This document shows, in pieces, positions 25,439-36,360 of a stretch of DNA of 64,000 nucleotides (position 1 is its first letter; every line of letters starts with the position of its first letter). The notes beneath the pieces are model-generated. The model had not been told where the DNA came from. It worked only from the letters and a program-made list of their open reading frames with translations, and did no database searches. The stretch comes from Collinsella sp. Lineage in GTDB: Bacteria; Actinomycetota; Coriobacteriia; Coriobacteriales; Coriobacteriaceae. Position numbers and translations under genes: made by a program. The stretch is taken from positions 37,207 through 101,206 of the forward strand of contig JAHAGQ010000006.1 of assembly GCA_018373675.1 (NCBI GenBank). The letters are read 5' to 3'.

Positions 25439-25735
25439 GTCTTGATCTGTAACAGGAAGACGGTCTTTGAGCCTCTAGTTGTTACAGAACAAGATCTTTC
25501 GACAGCCGCCAACCTTCCGTCTCAATCTGTAACAGGTAGGTCGAGTTTTGGCCTGTAGATGTTACAGATTGAGACATTCCCCCAACCAGGTGCCAAACGT
25601 CTCGATCTGTAACAGTTAGACGTTCTCCAGGGCCCTAAACGTTACAGATTTAGACAAATCAGCAGCGCCCAAGCATTCGTCTCGATCTGTAACAGGTAGA
25701 CCGGTTTTTTGTCCCTAAACGTTACAGATCGAGAC
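25439..25735. repeat. Array of four 57-bp palindromes, exact 80-bp period (family A copies 4-7)
   Basis: Units start at 25439, 25519, 25599 and 25679, each 57 bp with arms like GTCTCGATCTGTAACA and TGTTACAGATTGAGAC around 25 bases. The three linkers (25496-25518, 25576-25598, 25656-25678) are each 23 bp and differ in sequence. The 25-base centres are only partly conserved. No cas gene is nearby. The array fills the gap 25413-25771. Confidence 0.95.
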
Positions 25736-25771
25736 AAATAGACACGCGGCGGCGCTGCGACAGCCCATCCC

Positions 25772-26479
25772 CTACTCCCATTCCTGCTCGTAGATGTTGA
25801 GCGACTTTACGTACCGCCCCTGGGCGCCCATGATGTCGCGGACCAGACGCAAGAAGAAACTGATGCACGAAGTGTCAAAGCCATCCTGCAGGTCCTCCGG
25901 ATGCACCGCACCAGGCCCATCGACCGCCGTGTCACTCAGGCGTGCGATGTCATACAGATAGAGTTGTCCCGCCGTCAGCCAGACATCGTCGACGCAGGCG
26001 AGGCGCACCGCAATCGCTCCGTCGCTCCAATGCTCCTTTTGCACGATATGCGGGTCGTAGACATCAAAGCGACAGTCGGTGCGCGTGTCCTTCAGCGCGA
26101 CCATACCAGTCGCAGGATCCTTGTCCAAAATGCCAAAGCGCGAGAAATACTGCGTGTCGCGTACCTGCTCGAGCCGCTTGAGCGAGGCAGGCGAAAGCGA
26201 TGTCGGCGGCTCTTCAACATACAGCTCGAGCAGCGTCTTGCCATGGCGATAGGGGCGCTCGAAGAGCAGCCAATCGGTAAATGCCATGTTGTAGGCCATG
26301 ATTTCGTTTTGCGAAGGCTCGGTGCAATAGCTGAGCCACGGGTCGACAATGATCTCGAACTGTTCGCGCGCCGGCTCCAAAAACTGGAACTTCCGCAGCA
26401 TCCAAAAATGGGCCATGTCGGCAATATCGTTGCCGACGGCTTCGGCTAGCTGCGCTCGGTCTAAAGCGTGGTCAGTCAT
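25772..26479 (-). CDS. Conserved-looking protein of unknown function
   Basis: I do not recognise this 235-residue protein. It is acidic, with no signal peptide or membrane segment, and rich in aromatic residues. Notable stretches are MAYNMAFTDWLLFERPYRHG, which resembles a compact helical domain, and LYLYDIARLSD. The ribosome site AAGGAGG before the ATG is strong, and length and codon use look like a real gene. It stands alone, next to the family A array. Confidence 0.7.
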   Translation of the reverse strand: MTDHALDRAQLAEAVGNDIADMAHFWMLRKFQFLEPAREQFEIIVDPWLSYCTEPSQNEIMAYNMAFTDWLLFERPYRHGKTLLELYVEEPPTSLSPASLKRLEQVRDTQYFSRFGILDKDPATGMVALKDTRTDCRFDVYDPHIVQKEHWSDGAIAVRLACVDDVWLTAGQLYLYDIARLSDTAVDGPGAVHPEDLQDGFDTSCISFFLRLVRDIMGAQGRYVKSLNIYEQEWE

Positions 26480-26832
26480 GGCATCCTCCTTAAACTGATA
26501 GACTTCAATTTGAGCTTACGAGGAGGGTGGTCGGCCACGACCAGCGCGGGCAAAATAGGCCTCCGGCTGCAAACCAGATGCTGACCAAGCACTTGACGAA
26601 AAGCTTGACCGAAAATGCGCACCGCAACAAAACCGCAGGTAAACATAGACGGCAAACCCGTCCTTTTGAGCCAAGCGCCCCCGGCCATCACAGAAACAGC
26701 AGAGCGCCACAGCTCAAGAAGACGCCGAATGGACACTCGCGCGTCGACAAACGGGCAAATCGCTCACAAAGAGTGTCCCCAACGACTAGACAAAAAATGA
26801 CTAGTCATTGGGGACGTTCTTAAATAACTACT
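26480..26832. other. Intergenic region with a GACTAGTC repeat
   Basis: Between the unknown protein and gltD there is no convincing gene; short reading frames here lack ribosome sites. The only clear feature is a repeat unit at 26767-26821. Confidence 0.5.
26767..26821. repeat. GACTAGTC repeat (copy 1)
   Basis: AAAGAGTGTCCCC, GACTAG, then GACTAGTCATTGGGGACG and TTCTT. Related units lie at 60719-60763 and 61785-61832. It follows gltD (minus strand) directly. Confidence 0.7.
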
Positions 26833-28314
<1,482 letters not shown>

Positions 28315-28319
28315 GGCAC

Positions 28320-31300
28320 TTACGCCTCCTTCTTGGTCGAAGCAACAGAGCTGGCGGTGGCGGGCGCAGCGCCAGCGACACCACCCACCACATCAAAGCG
28401 AGCGACATCGGCGGCGTCGGCGCGACCGGTCACAATGTCAAACGCCAGCTCCTCGGCCTGCGCATGCGTCTTGCCGACGGCCTCGGCGGCGGCGACAATC
28501 GCCAGCACGCGCTCGTACTCGGTTGGAATGACCTTCACAAAGTGCTTGCTCATCGAGTCGAAGCTGTAAAGCAGCTTAATGCCGCGCGGGCTCTGCGTCG
28601 CGTCCACGTGCTCCTGGATGAGCGCACGAATCTGCGCCAGCTCGCCGGCCGTCGGGGCCTTGAGCTCAACGCTCTCGTGGTTCACGCGGGCATCGAGCGT
28701 GCCGTACTGATCGAAGACATAAGCCACGCCACCCGTCATACCTGCGGCGAAGTTCTGCCCGACCTCGCCCAAGATGAGCGCCAGACCGCCCGTCATGTAC
28801 TCGCAGCCATGGTTGCCGCAGCCCTCGACCACCACCGTGGCACCGGAGTTGCGTACGCCAAAGCGCTGGCCTGCCAGGCCGTTGATGAAGCCGCGGCCGC
28901 TCGTAGCGCCAAAGAACGCAACGTTGCCCACGATGATGTTCTCGTCGAACTTGTAGGTCGCATGCGGGTTGGGGCGCACCGATACCTCGCCGCCCGAAAG
29001 ACCCTTGCCAAAGTAGTCGTTGGCGTCGCCGCACACGTTGAGCGTAATGCCGCGCGGAAGGAACGCGCCAAAGCTCTGACCGGCCGAACCATCGCAATCG
29101 ATGGTGATGGAGCCGGCGGGCAGACCCTCGGGATGCGCCTTGGTCACCGCGTTGCCCAAAATAGTGCCCACGCAGCGGTTGACGTTGGCGATGTCGGCGC
29201 GGAAGCGAATCGGGCGCAGGTGCGCACGGGCATCGGCCGTATAGGGCACAAACAGCGTAGAGTCGAGCGTCTTGTCGAGCTCGCTGTCCGCAGCCATCTG
29301 GGGCAGGAAGTGACGGCCGTCGGCGCCCGGGATGTGGGCACCAAACTCACAGGTCGCGCTTGCCAGCACGGGCGACAGATCGAGCAGGTTGGCCTTGCGG
29401 TTGCCCGGGACCTCGATCTGGCGCAGGCACTCGGGATGGCCGACCATCTCGTCGACGGTGCGGAAGCCCAGGCTCGCCATGACCTCGCGCAGCTGCTCGG
29501 CAACAAAGAGCATAAAGTGCTCGACGTGCTCCGGCTTGCCGCGGAAGCCGCGACGCAGGCGACAGTTTTGCGTAGCGATGCCGGCCGGGCAGGTATCCTG
29601 CTGGCAGTCGCGCTGCATGAGGCAGCCCATGGAGATGAGCGGCATGGTCGCAAAGCCAAACTCCTCGGCGCCCAACAGACAGGCGACGGCAACATCGGTG
29701 CCGTCCATGAGCTTGCCGTCGACCTCGAGCACCACGCGGGAGCGCAGGCCATTTTGCAGCAGCGTCTGCTGGGCCTCGGCAAGGCCAAGTTCTAGCGGCA
29801 GGCCCGCATGCCAGATGGAATCGCGCGCCGCGGCACCCGAGCCGCCGTTATGGCCGCTGATCAAAATCTTGTCGGCGGCACCCTTGGCCACGCCGGTAGC
29901 AATGGTGCCGACACCGGCCTCGCTGACCAGCTTGACCGACACGCGCGCGCCGGGGTTGGCGTTCTTAAGATCGAAGATCAGCTCTGCCAGGTCCTCGATG
30001 GAGTAGATGTCGTGGTGCGGCGGAGGCGAGATCAGGCCAATGCCGGGCGTGGACTGACGGACCTCGGCAATCCAGGGGTAGACCTTCTTGCCGGGCAGGT
30101 GTCCGCCCTCGCCGGGCTTGGCGCCCTGGGCCATCTTGATCTGAATCTCGAAGGCGCTGCACAGGTAGCGGCTCGTCACGCCAAAGCGCGCGCTTGCCAC
30201 CTGCTTGATGGCGGAATTCTTGGAGTCACCGTTGGCCAGCGGGGTCTCGCGACGCGGATCCTCGCCGCCCTCGCCCGAGTTGGAACGACCGTGCAGGCGG
30301 TTCATGGCGATGGCCATGCACTCGTGTGCCTCTTTGCTGATGGAGCCGTACGACATGGCGCCGGTGTTAAAGCGGCGGACGATGTTGAGCGCGGGCTCCA
30401 CCTCGTCGAGCGAAACCGGCGTGCGGCCGCTGGCATTAAAGTCGAGCAGGTCGCGCAGGCGCACGGCACGGCCGGTGCGGTGCAGGCGGGCGCTGTACTC
30501 CTTAAAGGTGTCGTAGCTGTCCTCGCGGCAGGCGGTCTGCAGCAGGTAGACGGTCTGGGGGTCGATCAGGTGGTCCTCGCCGCCGAGCGGGCGCCACTTG
30601 GTCAGGCCCAGCGTGGGCAGCTGATCGGGAGCCGGACTCTTAAGGATGGCGAGCGCGGCGTCGTAGCGCTCATTTTGCTCGCGCTCAACGTCCTTGACAC
30701 CCATACCGCCCACACGGCTCACCGTGCCGGCGAAGTACGCATTGACGAACTCCGGCGTAAAGCCCACGGCCTCGAAGATCTGCGCCGAATGGTAGCTCTG
30801 CACCGTGGAGATGCCCATCTTGGACATGATGGAGACGATACCGGCGGTTGCAGCCTTGTTGTAGTTGTCGATGCCCTGTTCGGCCGTCACGTCCAGGTCG
30901 CCGTGCGCCGCCAGGTCGCGAATGCACGCATGCGCGTTGTACGGATAGATGCCGCTCGCGGAATAGCCCACCAGCGCCGCAAAGTCGTGCGGAGACACGG
31001 CATCGCCGCACTCCACCACGATGTCGGCAAAGGTACGCACGCCGGCGCGGATCAGGTGGTTGTGCACGCAGCCCACAGCGAGCAGCGACGGCACGGGCAC
31101 CTCGCCCGCAGCGGCACGATCGCTCAGCACCACGATGTTCACACCGTCGCGGACCGCAGCCTCAACGTCCTCGGCAAGCTGCTTAAGCGCAGCCTGCAGC
31201 GCGCCCTCGCCGGCGTCGCGGCGGTAGACGGCACGGAAGCGACGGGTCTTAAAGCCCACGCGGTCGATGGCGCAGATACGCTCGAACTCCTCCTCGTTGA

Positions 31301-33017
31301 GCAACGGGCGCTCCAAGCGTACCAGCTGACAGGCCGTGCGGGAATCCTCGAGTAGGTTGCCGTGGTTGCCCAGGTAGAGCGTGGTCGAGGTTACCATATG
31401 CTCGCGAAGGGCGTCGATCGGCGGGTTCGTGACCTGGGCGAACAGCTGATAGAAGTAGTCAAAGAACGAGCGCGTCTTCTTGGACAGGCAGGCCAGCGGC
31501 GCATCGATACCCATCGAGGCGAGCGGCGCCTTGCCCTGCTGGGCCATGGGACGCACGACTTCGTCAACATCATCCCAGTGATACCCGAGCTTGGCCATGC
31601 GCACGGCGGCGGGCACCTCGGCGTCCTCGGCGGGCGTGGGCGCGACGGGCTTGTCGAGCGCGTCGACGGTCAGCGTCTCCTCGGCGATCCAGTCGCGATA
31701 GGGCTTTTCCTTGGCGTAACGGGCGCGCAGCTCGTCGTTGTAGATGACGCGGCCGCGGGCAAAGTCGACCTCGAGCATCTGGCCCGGTCCCAGGCAGCCG
31801 CTCGTCAGGATGTTCTCGGGGCTCACCTCGATGGTGCCCACCTCGCTTGCCAGCATAAAGCGGCCGTCACGCGTCACGTAGTAGCGAGCCGGACGCAGGC
31901 CGTTACGGTCGAGGGCGGCACCCAGGGTACGGCCGTCGGTAAAGGCGATAGCGGCAGGACCGTCCCACGGCTCCATGAGCATGGACTGGTAAGCGTCGTA
32001 GGCGCGGCGCTCCTCACTCAGGCTGTCGTTGTGGTCCCACGGCTCGGGCAGCAACATGGACGCGGCACGCGTGAGCGGGCGACCGTTCATGACCAAGAAT
32101 TCGAGCACGTTGTCCAGAATCGCGGAGTCGGAACCCTCGCGGTTAATGATGGGCATCACGCGCTCAAGATCGTGCTGCAGCACGGGGCTGTACAGGTTGG
32201 GTTCGCGGGCGCGAATCCAGTTGACGTTGCCCTTGAGGGTGTTGATCTCGCCGTTGTGGATGATAAAGCGGTTGGGGTGCGCGCGCTCCCAACTGGGCGT
32301 GGTGTTGGTGGAGTAGCGCGAGTGGACGAGCGCCACGGCCGTCTTGACGGCGGCGTCGTTGAGATCGATGAAGAAGCGGCGCATCTGCGTGGCCACAAGC
32401 ATGCCCTTGTACACGATGGTGCGCGAACTCATGGAGCACACATAGAAGATCTTGTCGCGCAGGGCGAACTCGGCGTCGGCCTTCTTTTCGATGGTGCGGC
32501 GGCACACGTACAGACGGCGCTCGAAGGCGTCGCCGGCGGGCGTATCGTCCGGACGGCCCAGGAAAGCCTGCAGGATAGTAGGCATGCAGGCGCGGGCCGT
32601 CTCACCCAGGTCGTGCGGGTCGACGGGCACCTCGCGCCAAAAGAGCAGCGGCACGCCGGCCTCGGCGCAGCCCTCCTCAAACACGCGACGGGCATCCTCT
32701 ACGCCCTTGTCGTCCTGCGGGAAGAACAGCATGGCCACGCCATAGTCGCCCTCTGCCGGCAGAATCTGGCCGCACTTTTGAGCCTCTTTACGGAAAAAGT
32801 GATGCGGAACCTGGAACAGGATGCCAGCGCCGTCGCCGGTGTTCTTCTCGAGTCCCGTGCCGCCGCGGTGCTCCAAGTTGACCAGAATGGACAGTGCATC
32901 GTCCAGAATCTGGTGATGGCGCTCACCGTTGATATCGGCGAGCGCGCCGATGCCACATGCATCGTGGTCGAATTCGGGGCGATAAAGGCCCCGCTGCTGA
33001 GCGAAATCTGCCTGCAT
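28320..33017 (-). CDS. gltB: Glutamate synthase large subunit
   Basis: This 1565-residue enzyme makes two glutamates from glutamine and 2-oxoglutarate in the cytoplasm. The class II amidotransferase domain uses Cys21 (DHDACGIG), which becomes the N-terminus after a short propeptide is removed. The FMN and [3Fe-4S] synthase domain follows (GEGGEDPRR; GHNGGSGAA; CLMQRDCQQDTCPAGIATQ). The C-terminal GXGXG helix domain includes GQSFGAFLPRG. The ATG has GGGGAGGAT upstream. The leader region contains three family A palindromes. gltD follows at once. Confidence 0.96.
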   Translation of the reverse strand: MQADFAQQRGLYRPEFDHDACGIGALADINGERHHQILDDALSILVNLEHRGGTGLEKNTGDGAGILFQVPHHFFRKEAQKCGQILPAEGDYGVAMLFFPQDDKGVEDARRVFEEGCAEAGVPLLFWREVPVDPHDLGETARACMPTILQAFLGRPDDTPAGDAFERRLYVCRRTIEKKADAEFALRDKIFYVCSMSSRTIVYKGMLVATQMRRFFIDLNDAAVKTAVALVHSRYSTNTTPSWERAHPNRFIIHNGEINTLKGNVNWIRAREPNLYSPVLQHDLERVMPIINREGSDSAILDNVLEFLVMNGRPLTRAASMLLPEPWDHNDSLSEERRAYDAYQSMLMEPWDGPAAIAFTDGRTLGAALDRNGLRPARYYVTRDGRFMLASEVGTIEVSPENILTSGCLGPGQMLEVDFARGRVIYNDELRARYAKEKPYRDWIAEETLTVDALDKPVAPTPAEDAEVPAAVRMAKLGYHWDDVDEVVRPMAQQGKAPLASMGIDAPLACLSKKTRSFFDYFYQLFAQVTNPPIDALREHMVTSTTLYLGNHGNLLEDSRTACQLVRLERPLLNEEEFERICAIDRVGFKTRRFRAVYRRDAGEGALQAALKQLAEDVEAAVRDGVNIVVLSDRAAAGEVPVPSLLAVGCVHNHLIRAGVRTFADIVVECGDAVSPHDFAALVGYSASGIYPYNAHACIRDLAAHGDLDVTAEQGIDNYNKAATAGIVSIMSKMGISTVQSYHSAQIFEAVGFTPEFVNAYFAGTVSRVGGMGVKDVEREQNERYDAALAILKSPAPDQLPTLGLTKWRPLGGEDHLIDPQTVYLLQTACREDSYDTFKEYSARLHRTGRAVRLRDLLDFNASGRTPVSLDEVEPALNIVRRFNTGAMSYGSISKEAHECMAIAMNRLHGRSNSGEGGEDPRRETPLANGDSKNSAIKQVASARFGVTSRYLCSAFEIQIKMAQGAKPGEGGHLPGKKVYPWIAEVRQSTPGIGLISPPPHHDIYSIEDLAELIFDLKNANPGARVSVKLVSEAGVGTIATGVAKGAADKILISGHNGGSGAAARDSIWHAGLPLELGLAEAQQTLLQNGLRSRVVLEVDGKLMDGTDVAVACLLGAEEFGFATMPLISMGCLMQRDCQQDTCPAGIATQNCRLRRGFRGKPEHVEHFMLFVAEQLREVMASLGFRTVDEMVGHPECLRQIEVPGNRKANLLDLSPVLASATCEFGAHIPGADGRHFLPQMAADSELDKTLDSTLFVPYTADARAHLRPIRFRADIANVNRCVGTILGNAVTKAHPEGLPAGSITIDCDGSAGQSFGAFLPRGITLNVCGDANDYFGKGLSGGEVSVRPNPHATYKFDENIIVGNVAFFGATSGRGFINGLAGQRFGVRNSGATVVVEGCGNHGCEYMTGGLALILGEVGQNFAAGMTGGVAYVFDQYGTLDARVNHESVELKAPTAGELAQIRALIQEHVDATQSPRGIKLLYSFDSMSKHFVKVIPTEYERVLAIVAAAEAVGKTHAQAEELAFDIVTGRADAADVARFDVVGGVAGAAPATASSVASTKKEA

Positions 33018-33199
33018 CGCGATCCTCCCCTAGGTGTTAGACAGTCAGTTGACTAGGCATACTAGGTGCATCGCCGGCCCGTTGTGTTTCCCGCCCGTTT
33101 CGAAACAATCGCGTAACGCACGCCCTACGAGTGGACACCGCCGACCTCAAGGACGGCAACAAGGGCCCAAGTTCGACCTGTAAGCTCACCGCTTCAAAC

Positions 33200-33416
33200 A
33201 TCTCAATCTGTAACAGGAGGAGCCAATTTTGGCGCTTAGATGTTACAGGTTGAGATTTTCTGCAGGACAGTTTTGGTTTGTCTCGATCTGTAACACGAAG
33301 GGCCGGTTTTTGCAGCTAACTGTTACAGATCGAGATTTTCCATAGGACCATTTCTTCCTGCCTTGATCTGTAACACCTAGGCCCAATTTCCATTCCTAGT
33401 TGTTACAAATCGAGAC
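33200..33416. repeat. Array of three 57-bp palindromes, exact 80-bp period (family A copies 8-10)
   Basis: Units start at 33200, 33280 and 33360, each 16-25-16 bp, with 23-bp linkers at 33257-33279 and 33337-33359. Geometry is identical to the array at 25439, yet linkers and centres differ. The array lies in the gap between divergent gltB and mntH. Confidence 0.95.
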
Positions 33417-33538
33417 ATTTCGGCAATCCCCTTTCACCATCCTATTCAAATACAACAATTTTGTTAGTCTTGGTTAACTTTCTAGCATAAAACGGGTATC
33501 CTTTGCGGCGTCAAACAAACGGCACGCAGGAGCGCACC

Positions 33539-34795
33539 ATGCTCAACCATCTCAAACAACACTTTGGCTCCCGGCGTACCGGTGGTCACGGAGGCCTAGA
33601 CATTGCGCGGCATGTCGGCCCCGGGCTGCTCGTGACCGTCGGCTTTATCGACCCGGGCAACTGGGCCTCCAATATGGCCGCGGGCTCGCAGTTTGGCTAC
33701 GCGCTGCTGTGGATCGTCACGCTGTCCACAATTATGCTCATTGTGCTGCAGCACAACGCGGCACACCTGGGTATCGCCACGGGCGCCTGTCTTGCCGAGG
33801 CCACGACACGTTACCTTCCCCGCTTCGTTGGGCGCACGGTGCTTGCCAGCGCCTATCTCGCGACCATCGCCACCGCCATGGCCGAAGTCCTGGGCGGTGC
33901 GATCGCGCTCCAGATGCTCTTTGGGCTGCCCGTGCGCGCGGGCTGCGTCATCGTGGCGGCAGTATCGATGGCGATGCTCATGACGAGCTCCTACAAGCGC
34001 GCCGAGCGATGGATCATCGCCTTCGTAGGCGTGGTAGGACTCTCGTTTTTGGCTGAGCTTACGCTGGTCAAGGTCGACTGGCCGCAGGCCGCCGCAAGCT
34101 GGATCACACCCAGTATGCCCACCGGCTCGGCCGCGATTATCGTTAGTGTCCTGGGTGCGGTCGTTATGCCCCACAACCTCTTTCTACACTCCGAGGTCAT
34201 CCAATCCATGCACTTCGAAGGCCAAGGCGAGCAGGTTATCGAGGAACGTCTGCGCTACGAGCTCTTCGACACGCTCTTTTCGATGGGCGTGGGCTGGGCG
34301 ATCAACTCGGCCATGGTCATCCTGGCCGCAACGACCTTCTTTGCGCACGGCATTCTCGTAGACGACCTCGCCGTCGCAGCGGACACGCTCTCCCCCATTC
34401 TGGGCCCGGCAAGCTCGACCATCTTTGCGGTGGCGCTGCTGTTTGCGGGCATATCGAGTAGTGTGACGGCGGGCATGGCGGCGGGCACCATCACCGCGGG
34501 CATGTTCGACGAGGAATACGACATCCACGACCGGCACTCATCGATTGGAGTGGCGGTCTGTTTCGTCGGCGCAGTGGCGGCGTGCCTGATCGTCCCGAAT
34601 CCTTTTGAGGGTCTCATCTGGAGTCAGGCGCTGCTGTCGCTTCAGTTGCCGATTACGGTCTTTGTGCTCATACGACTCACCAGTTCGCCCCGCGTTATGG
34701 GCAAATACGCCAACTCGCGCCCGCTCAACGCGCTGCTCGTAGGGATCGGCGTCATCGTGACGATTCTCGACATCGTGCTGCTAACAGGAATGTAA
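33539..34795 (+). CDS. mntH: Nramp-family divalent metal transporter
   Basis: The 418-residue membrane protein imports Mn2+ or Fe2+ with protons. The two signature metal-binding helices are present: DPGNWASNMAAG in segment 1 and MPHNLFLHS in segment 6. About eleven hydrophobic segments can be traced. The start at 33539 (MLNHLKQ) follows CAGGAG; an in-frame TTG 36 bases upstream is less likely. A TTGTTA/TAGCAT pair 16 bases apart precedes the start and may be the promoter; I see no clear MntR or Fur box. Family A repeats lie upstream, and a degenerate one downstream. Confidence 0.92.
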   Translation: MLNHLKQHFGSRRTGGHGGLDIARHVGPGLLVTVGFIDPGNWASNMAAGSQFGYALLWIVTLSTIMLIVLQHNAAHLGIATGACLAEATTRYLPRFVGRTVLASAYLATIATAMAEVLGGAIALQMLFGLPVRAGCVIVAAVSMAMLMTSSYKRAERWIIAFVGVVGLSFLAELTLVKVDWPQAAASWITPSMPTGSAAIIVSVLGAVVMPHNLFLHSEVIQSMHFEGQGEQVIEERLRYELFDTLFSMGVGWAINSAMVILAATTFFAHGILVDDLAVAADTLSPILGPASSTIFAVALLFAGISSSVTAGMAAGTITAGMFDEEYDIHDRHSSIGVAVCFVGAVAACLIVPNPFEGLIWSQALLSLQLPITVFVLIRLTSSPRVMGKYANSRPLNALLVGIGVIVTILDIVLLTGM

Positions 34796-34824
34796 TTGAG
34801 ATGGCGTGACTGTCCAGATATAAC

Positions 34825-34881
34825 GTCTCAATCTGTAAAACGTGAGACCGTTTTAAACCGTCAGATAAATCAAAAGGGTCC
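34825..34881. repeat. Degenerate family A unit (left arm only)
   Basis: GTCTCAATCTGTAAAA at 34825-34840 matches the left arm with one change, but the right arm has decayed beyond recognition and runs into the rubredoxin terminator. It lies 30 bases after mntH. Confidence 0.55.
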
Positions 34882-34907
34882 CGGCCGAGAATTCGACCGG
34901 GACCCTT
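34874..34907 (-). terminator. Terminator of the rubredoxin gene
   Basis: An 11-bp stem (AAGGGTCCCGG and its complement) is followed on the minus strand by TTTTGATTT, 40 bases past the rubredoxin stop. Confidence 0.85.
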
Positions 34908-34947
34908 GGACAGAGCTATATGTTGTTGCAAGTCGTGTGTCTACGAG

Positions 34948-35091
34948 CTACTCCACGACAAGCTCAAACTCATCGGGGCCGACGCCGCAGACCGGGCACA
35001 CGTAGTCCTCGGGCAGCTCGGGCGTGTCGACCTCAACCTCGTAACCGCAAACGGTGCACACAAACTTATACGTCTTCTTCTCCTCAGCCAT
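34948..35091 (-). CDS. Rubredoxin
   Basis: This 47-residue protein binds one iron through four cysteines and carries single electrons. The motifs FVCTVCGYEV and YVCPVCGVGPDEF supply CxxC twice, and the rubredoxin PEDYVCPVCG signature is complete. The start has GAGAGGAG upstream. It lies 88 bases downstream of a flavin reductase on the same strand; such pairs often protect anaerobes from oxygen or peroxide. Confidence 0.93.
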   Translation of the reverse strand: MAEEKKTYKFVCTVCGYEVEVDTPELPEDYVCPVCGVGPDEFELVVE

Positions 35092-35179
35092 GATGTTCTC
35101 CTCTCGAACGTGACTGTTGGTGTACTTACTTATTAGTATATATTCTCAATAACATAATGCAAGTATTTTTAGAACATTT

Positions 35180-35683
35180 CTAGCCTTGATAAGACGAGGC
35201 TTTGGGCGGCGTCTTGCCCTTTAGCACCTTGTGATAGTAGTCGTACGTCAGCGGCGTCTCGTCGCTCAGGCGCTCGGCATCCTCGACCTCGCCAATAAAC
35301 AGCAGATGCGTGCCAACATCCACAGTGTCGATCAAACGGCAGCTAAACAGGGCCGCCGCATGCTCGGGCACATAGGGCATGCCCAGAGCCGTCTCGCGGG
35401 TCTCGTATTTGGAAAACTTGTCATAATCGCTGCTGGTGCGGAACCCAAAGTTACCGATGTAGAGCATGTCGGCCGTCTGATCGATCACGGTCAGCGCGAA
35501 CGCTTTGGCCGATGCGATGACGCCCGAGGTGACATTGTCCTTGTTCACGGCAACCGAAATACGCGGCGGCATGGACGTCACCTGCACCGCAGTGTTGATG
35601 ACGCAGCCGGCGCGCAGCCCGTCTGCCGCAGCGCTCACCACGTACAGACCGCTCGGCATGGTAAAGAACGCAGTTTTGTCCAT
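35180..35683 (-). CDS. Flavin reductase-like FMN-binding protein
   Basis: The 167-residue protein has a flavin reductase / flavoredoxin split-barrel fold: GLYVVSAAADG at the N-terminus, MPPRISVAVNKDN, and SGVIASAKAFALTVI. ATG 35683 (MDKTAFFTMPSG) follows GGGGAGTG; the frame stays open about 60 codons upstream, but that part covers a terminator and a family B repeat and is not coding. It is probably co-expressed with rubredoxin and may pass electrons to it. Confidence 0.85.
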   Translation of the reverse strand: MDKTAFFTMPSGLYVVSAAADGLRAGCVINTAVQVTSMPPRISVAVNKDNVTSGVIASAKAFALTVIDQTADMLYIGNFGFRTSSDYDKFSKYETRETALGMPYVPEHAAALFSCRLIDTVDVGTHLLFIGEVEDAERLSDETPLTYDYYHKVLKGKTPPKASSYQG

Positions 35684-35737
35684 AACGATCACTCCCCTAG
35701 CTCGGGTTGGAACCTCATGAATGTATGTACCCACAAA

Positions 35738-35768
35738 AAAGGCGGCACCCATAACGGACGCCGCCTTT
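35738..35768 (-). terminator. Terminator of the TPR-smpB operon
   Basis: AAAGGCGGC pairs with GCCGCCTTT across a 13-base loop. On the minus strand TTTTTT follows. It lies about 120 bases past smpB, with a family B repeat between. Confidence 0.8.
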
Positions 35769-35810
35769 GAGACATATGTGTCAGAACAGTAAGAAAGATG
35801 AGACGCCCGC

Positions 35811-35877
35811 AGTTGCGGTGAAATAGGGACTGAATAGCCCCTCAAACAGGCAAAACAGTCCGTATTCCACCGCAACT
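35811..35877. repeat. 67-bp palindromic repeat, family B (copy 3)
   Basis: AGTTGCGGTGAAATA and TATTCCACCGCAACT form the ends; GGACTG...CAGTCC continues the stem. It lies 13 bases beyond the smpB stop. Confidence 0.85.
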
Positions 35878-35889
35878 TATATAGAGCGC

Positions 35890-36360
35890 CTACCGGTTGC
35901 GTTCCTTGAGGGCGCGGTCGATCTCGCGTTGGACATCACGCTTGGCCATGTCCTCGCGCTTGTCGTAGAGCTTCTTGCCGCGACCCAGACCCAGCAGCAG
36001 CTTTACGCGGCCGTCGGTATTAAAGTAGAGCTCCAACGGAACCAGCGCATAACCACGGTTGCGAAGTTTGCCGTCAAGAAAGTCGATCTCCTTGCGGTGC
36101 AGTAGCAGACGACGCCGACGGTCGGGATCGCGATTCCACACGCCACCATGGCTATAAGGGTGGATATGCAGTCCGACGAGCCAGCACTCGCCGCCACGAA
36201 TCAGCGCAAAAGTGTCAGTGATCTGACAGGCGCGCTCGCGAATCGACTTGACCTCGGTGCCGCTCAGCTCAATACCGCACTCAAACGTCTCATCGATAAA
36301 GTACTCGTGATGTGCCGAGCGATTCTTGGAAATGAGTTTGCGCTCGCGCTTACTGGGCAT
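35890..36360 (-). CDS. smpB: SsrA-binding protein
   Basis: This 156-residue protein binds tmRNA and helps rescue stalled ribosomes. Typical segments are HHEYFIDETFECGIEL, GTEVKSIRE, WLVGLHIHPYSHG and the basic C-terminal tail RGKKLYDKREDMAKRD. ATG 36360 follows AAGGAGG and overlaps the upstream gene by 11 bases. No tmRNA gene is visible in this window. Confidence 0.95.
   Translation of the reverse strand: MPSKRERKLISKNRSAHHEYFIDETFECGIELSGTEVKSIRERACQITDTFALIRGGECWLVGLHIHPYSHGGVWNRDPDRRRRLLLHRKEIDFLDGKLRNRGYALVPLELYFNTDGRVKLLLGLGRGKKLYDKREDMAKRDVQREIDRALKERNR

Noticed and set aside
25439..25735. Canonical CRISPR array
   Set aside because: The repeats are alternately inverted 16-mers with 23- and 25-bp gaps, the centres are partly conserved, and no cas gene is in the window.
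26476..26736. 86-codon open frame on the minus strand
   Set aside because: No ribosome site, no family resemblance, and its composition is unlike neighbouring genes.
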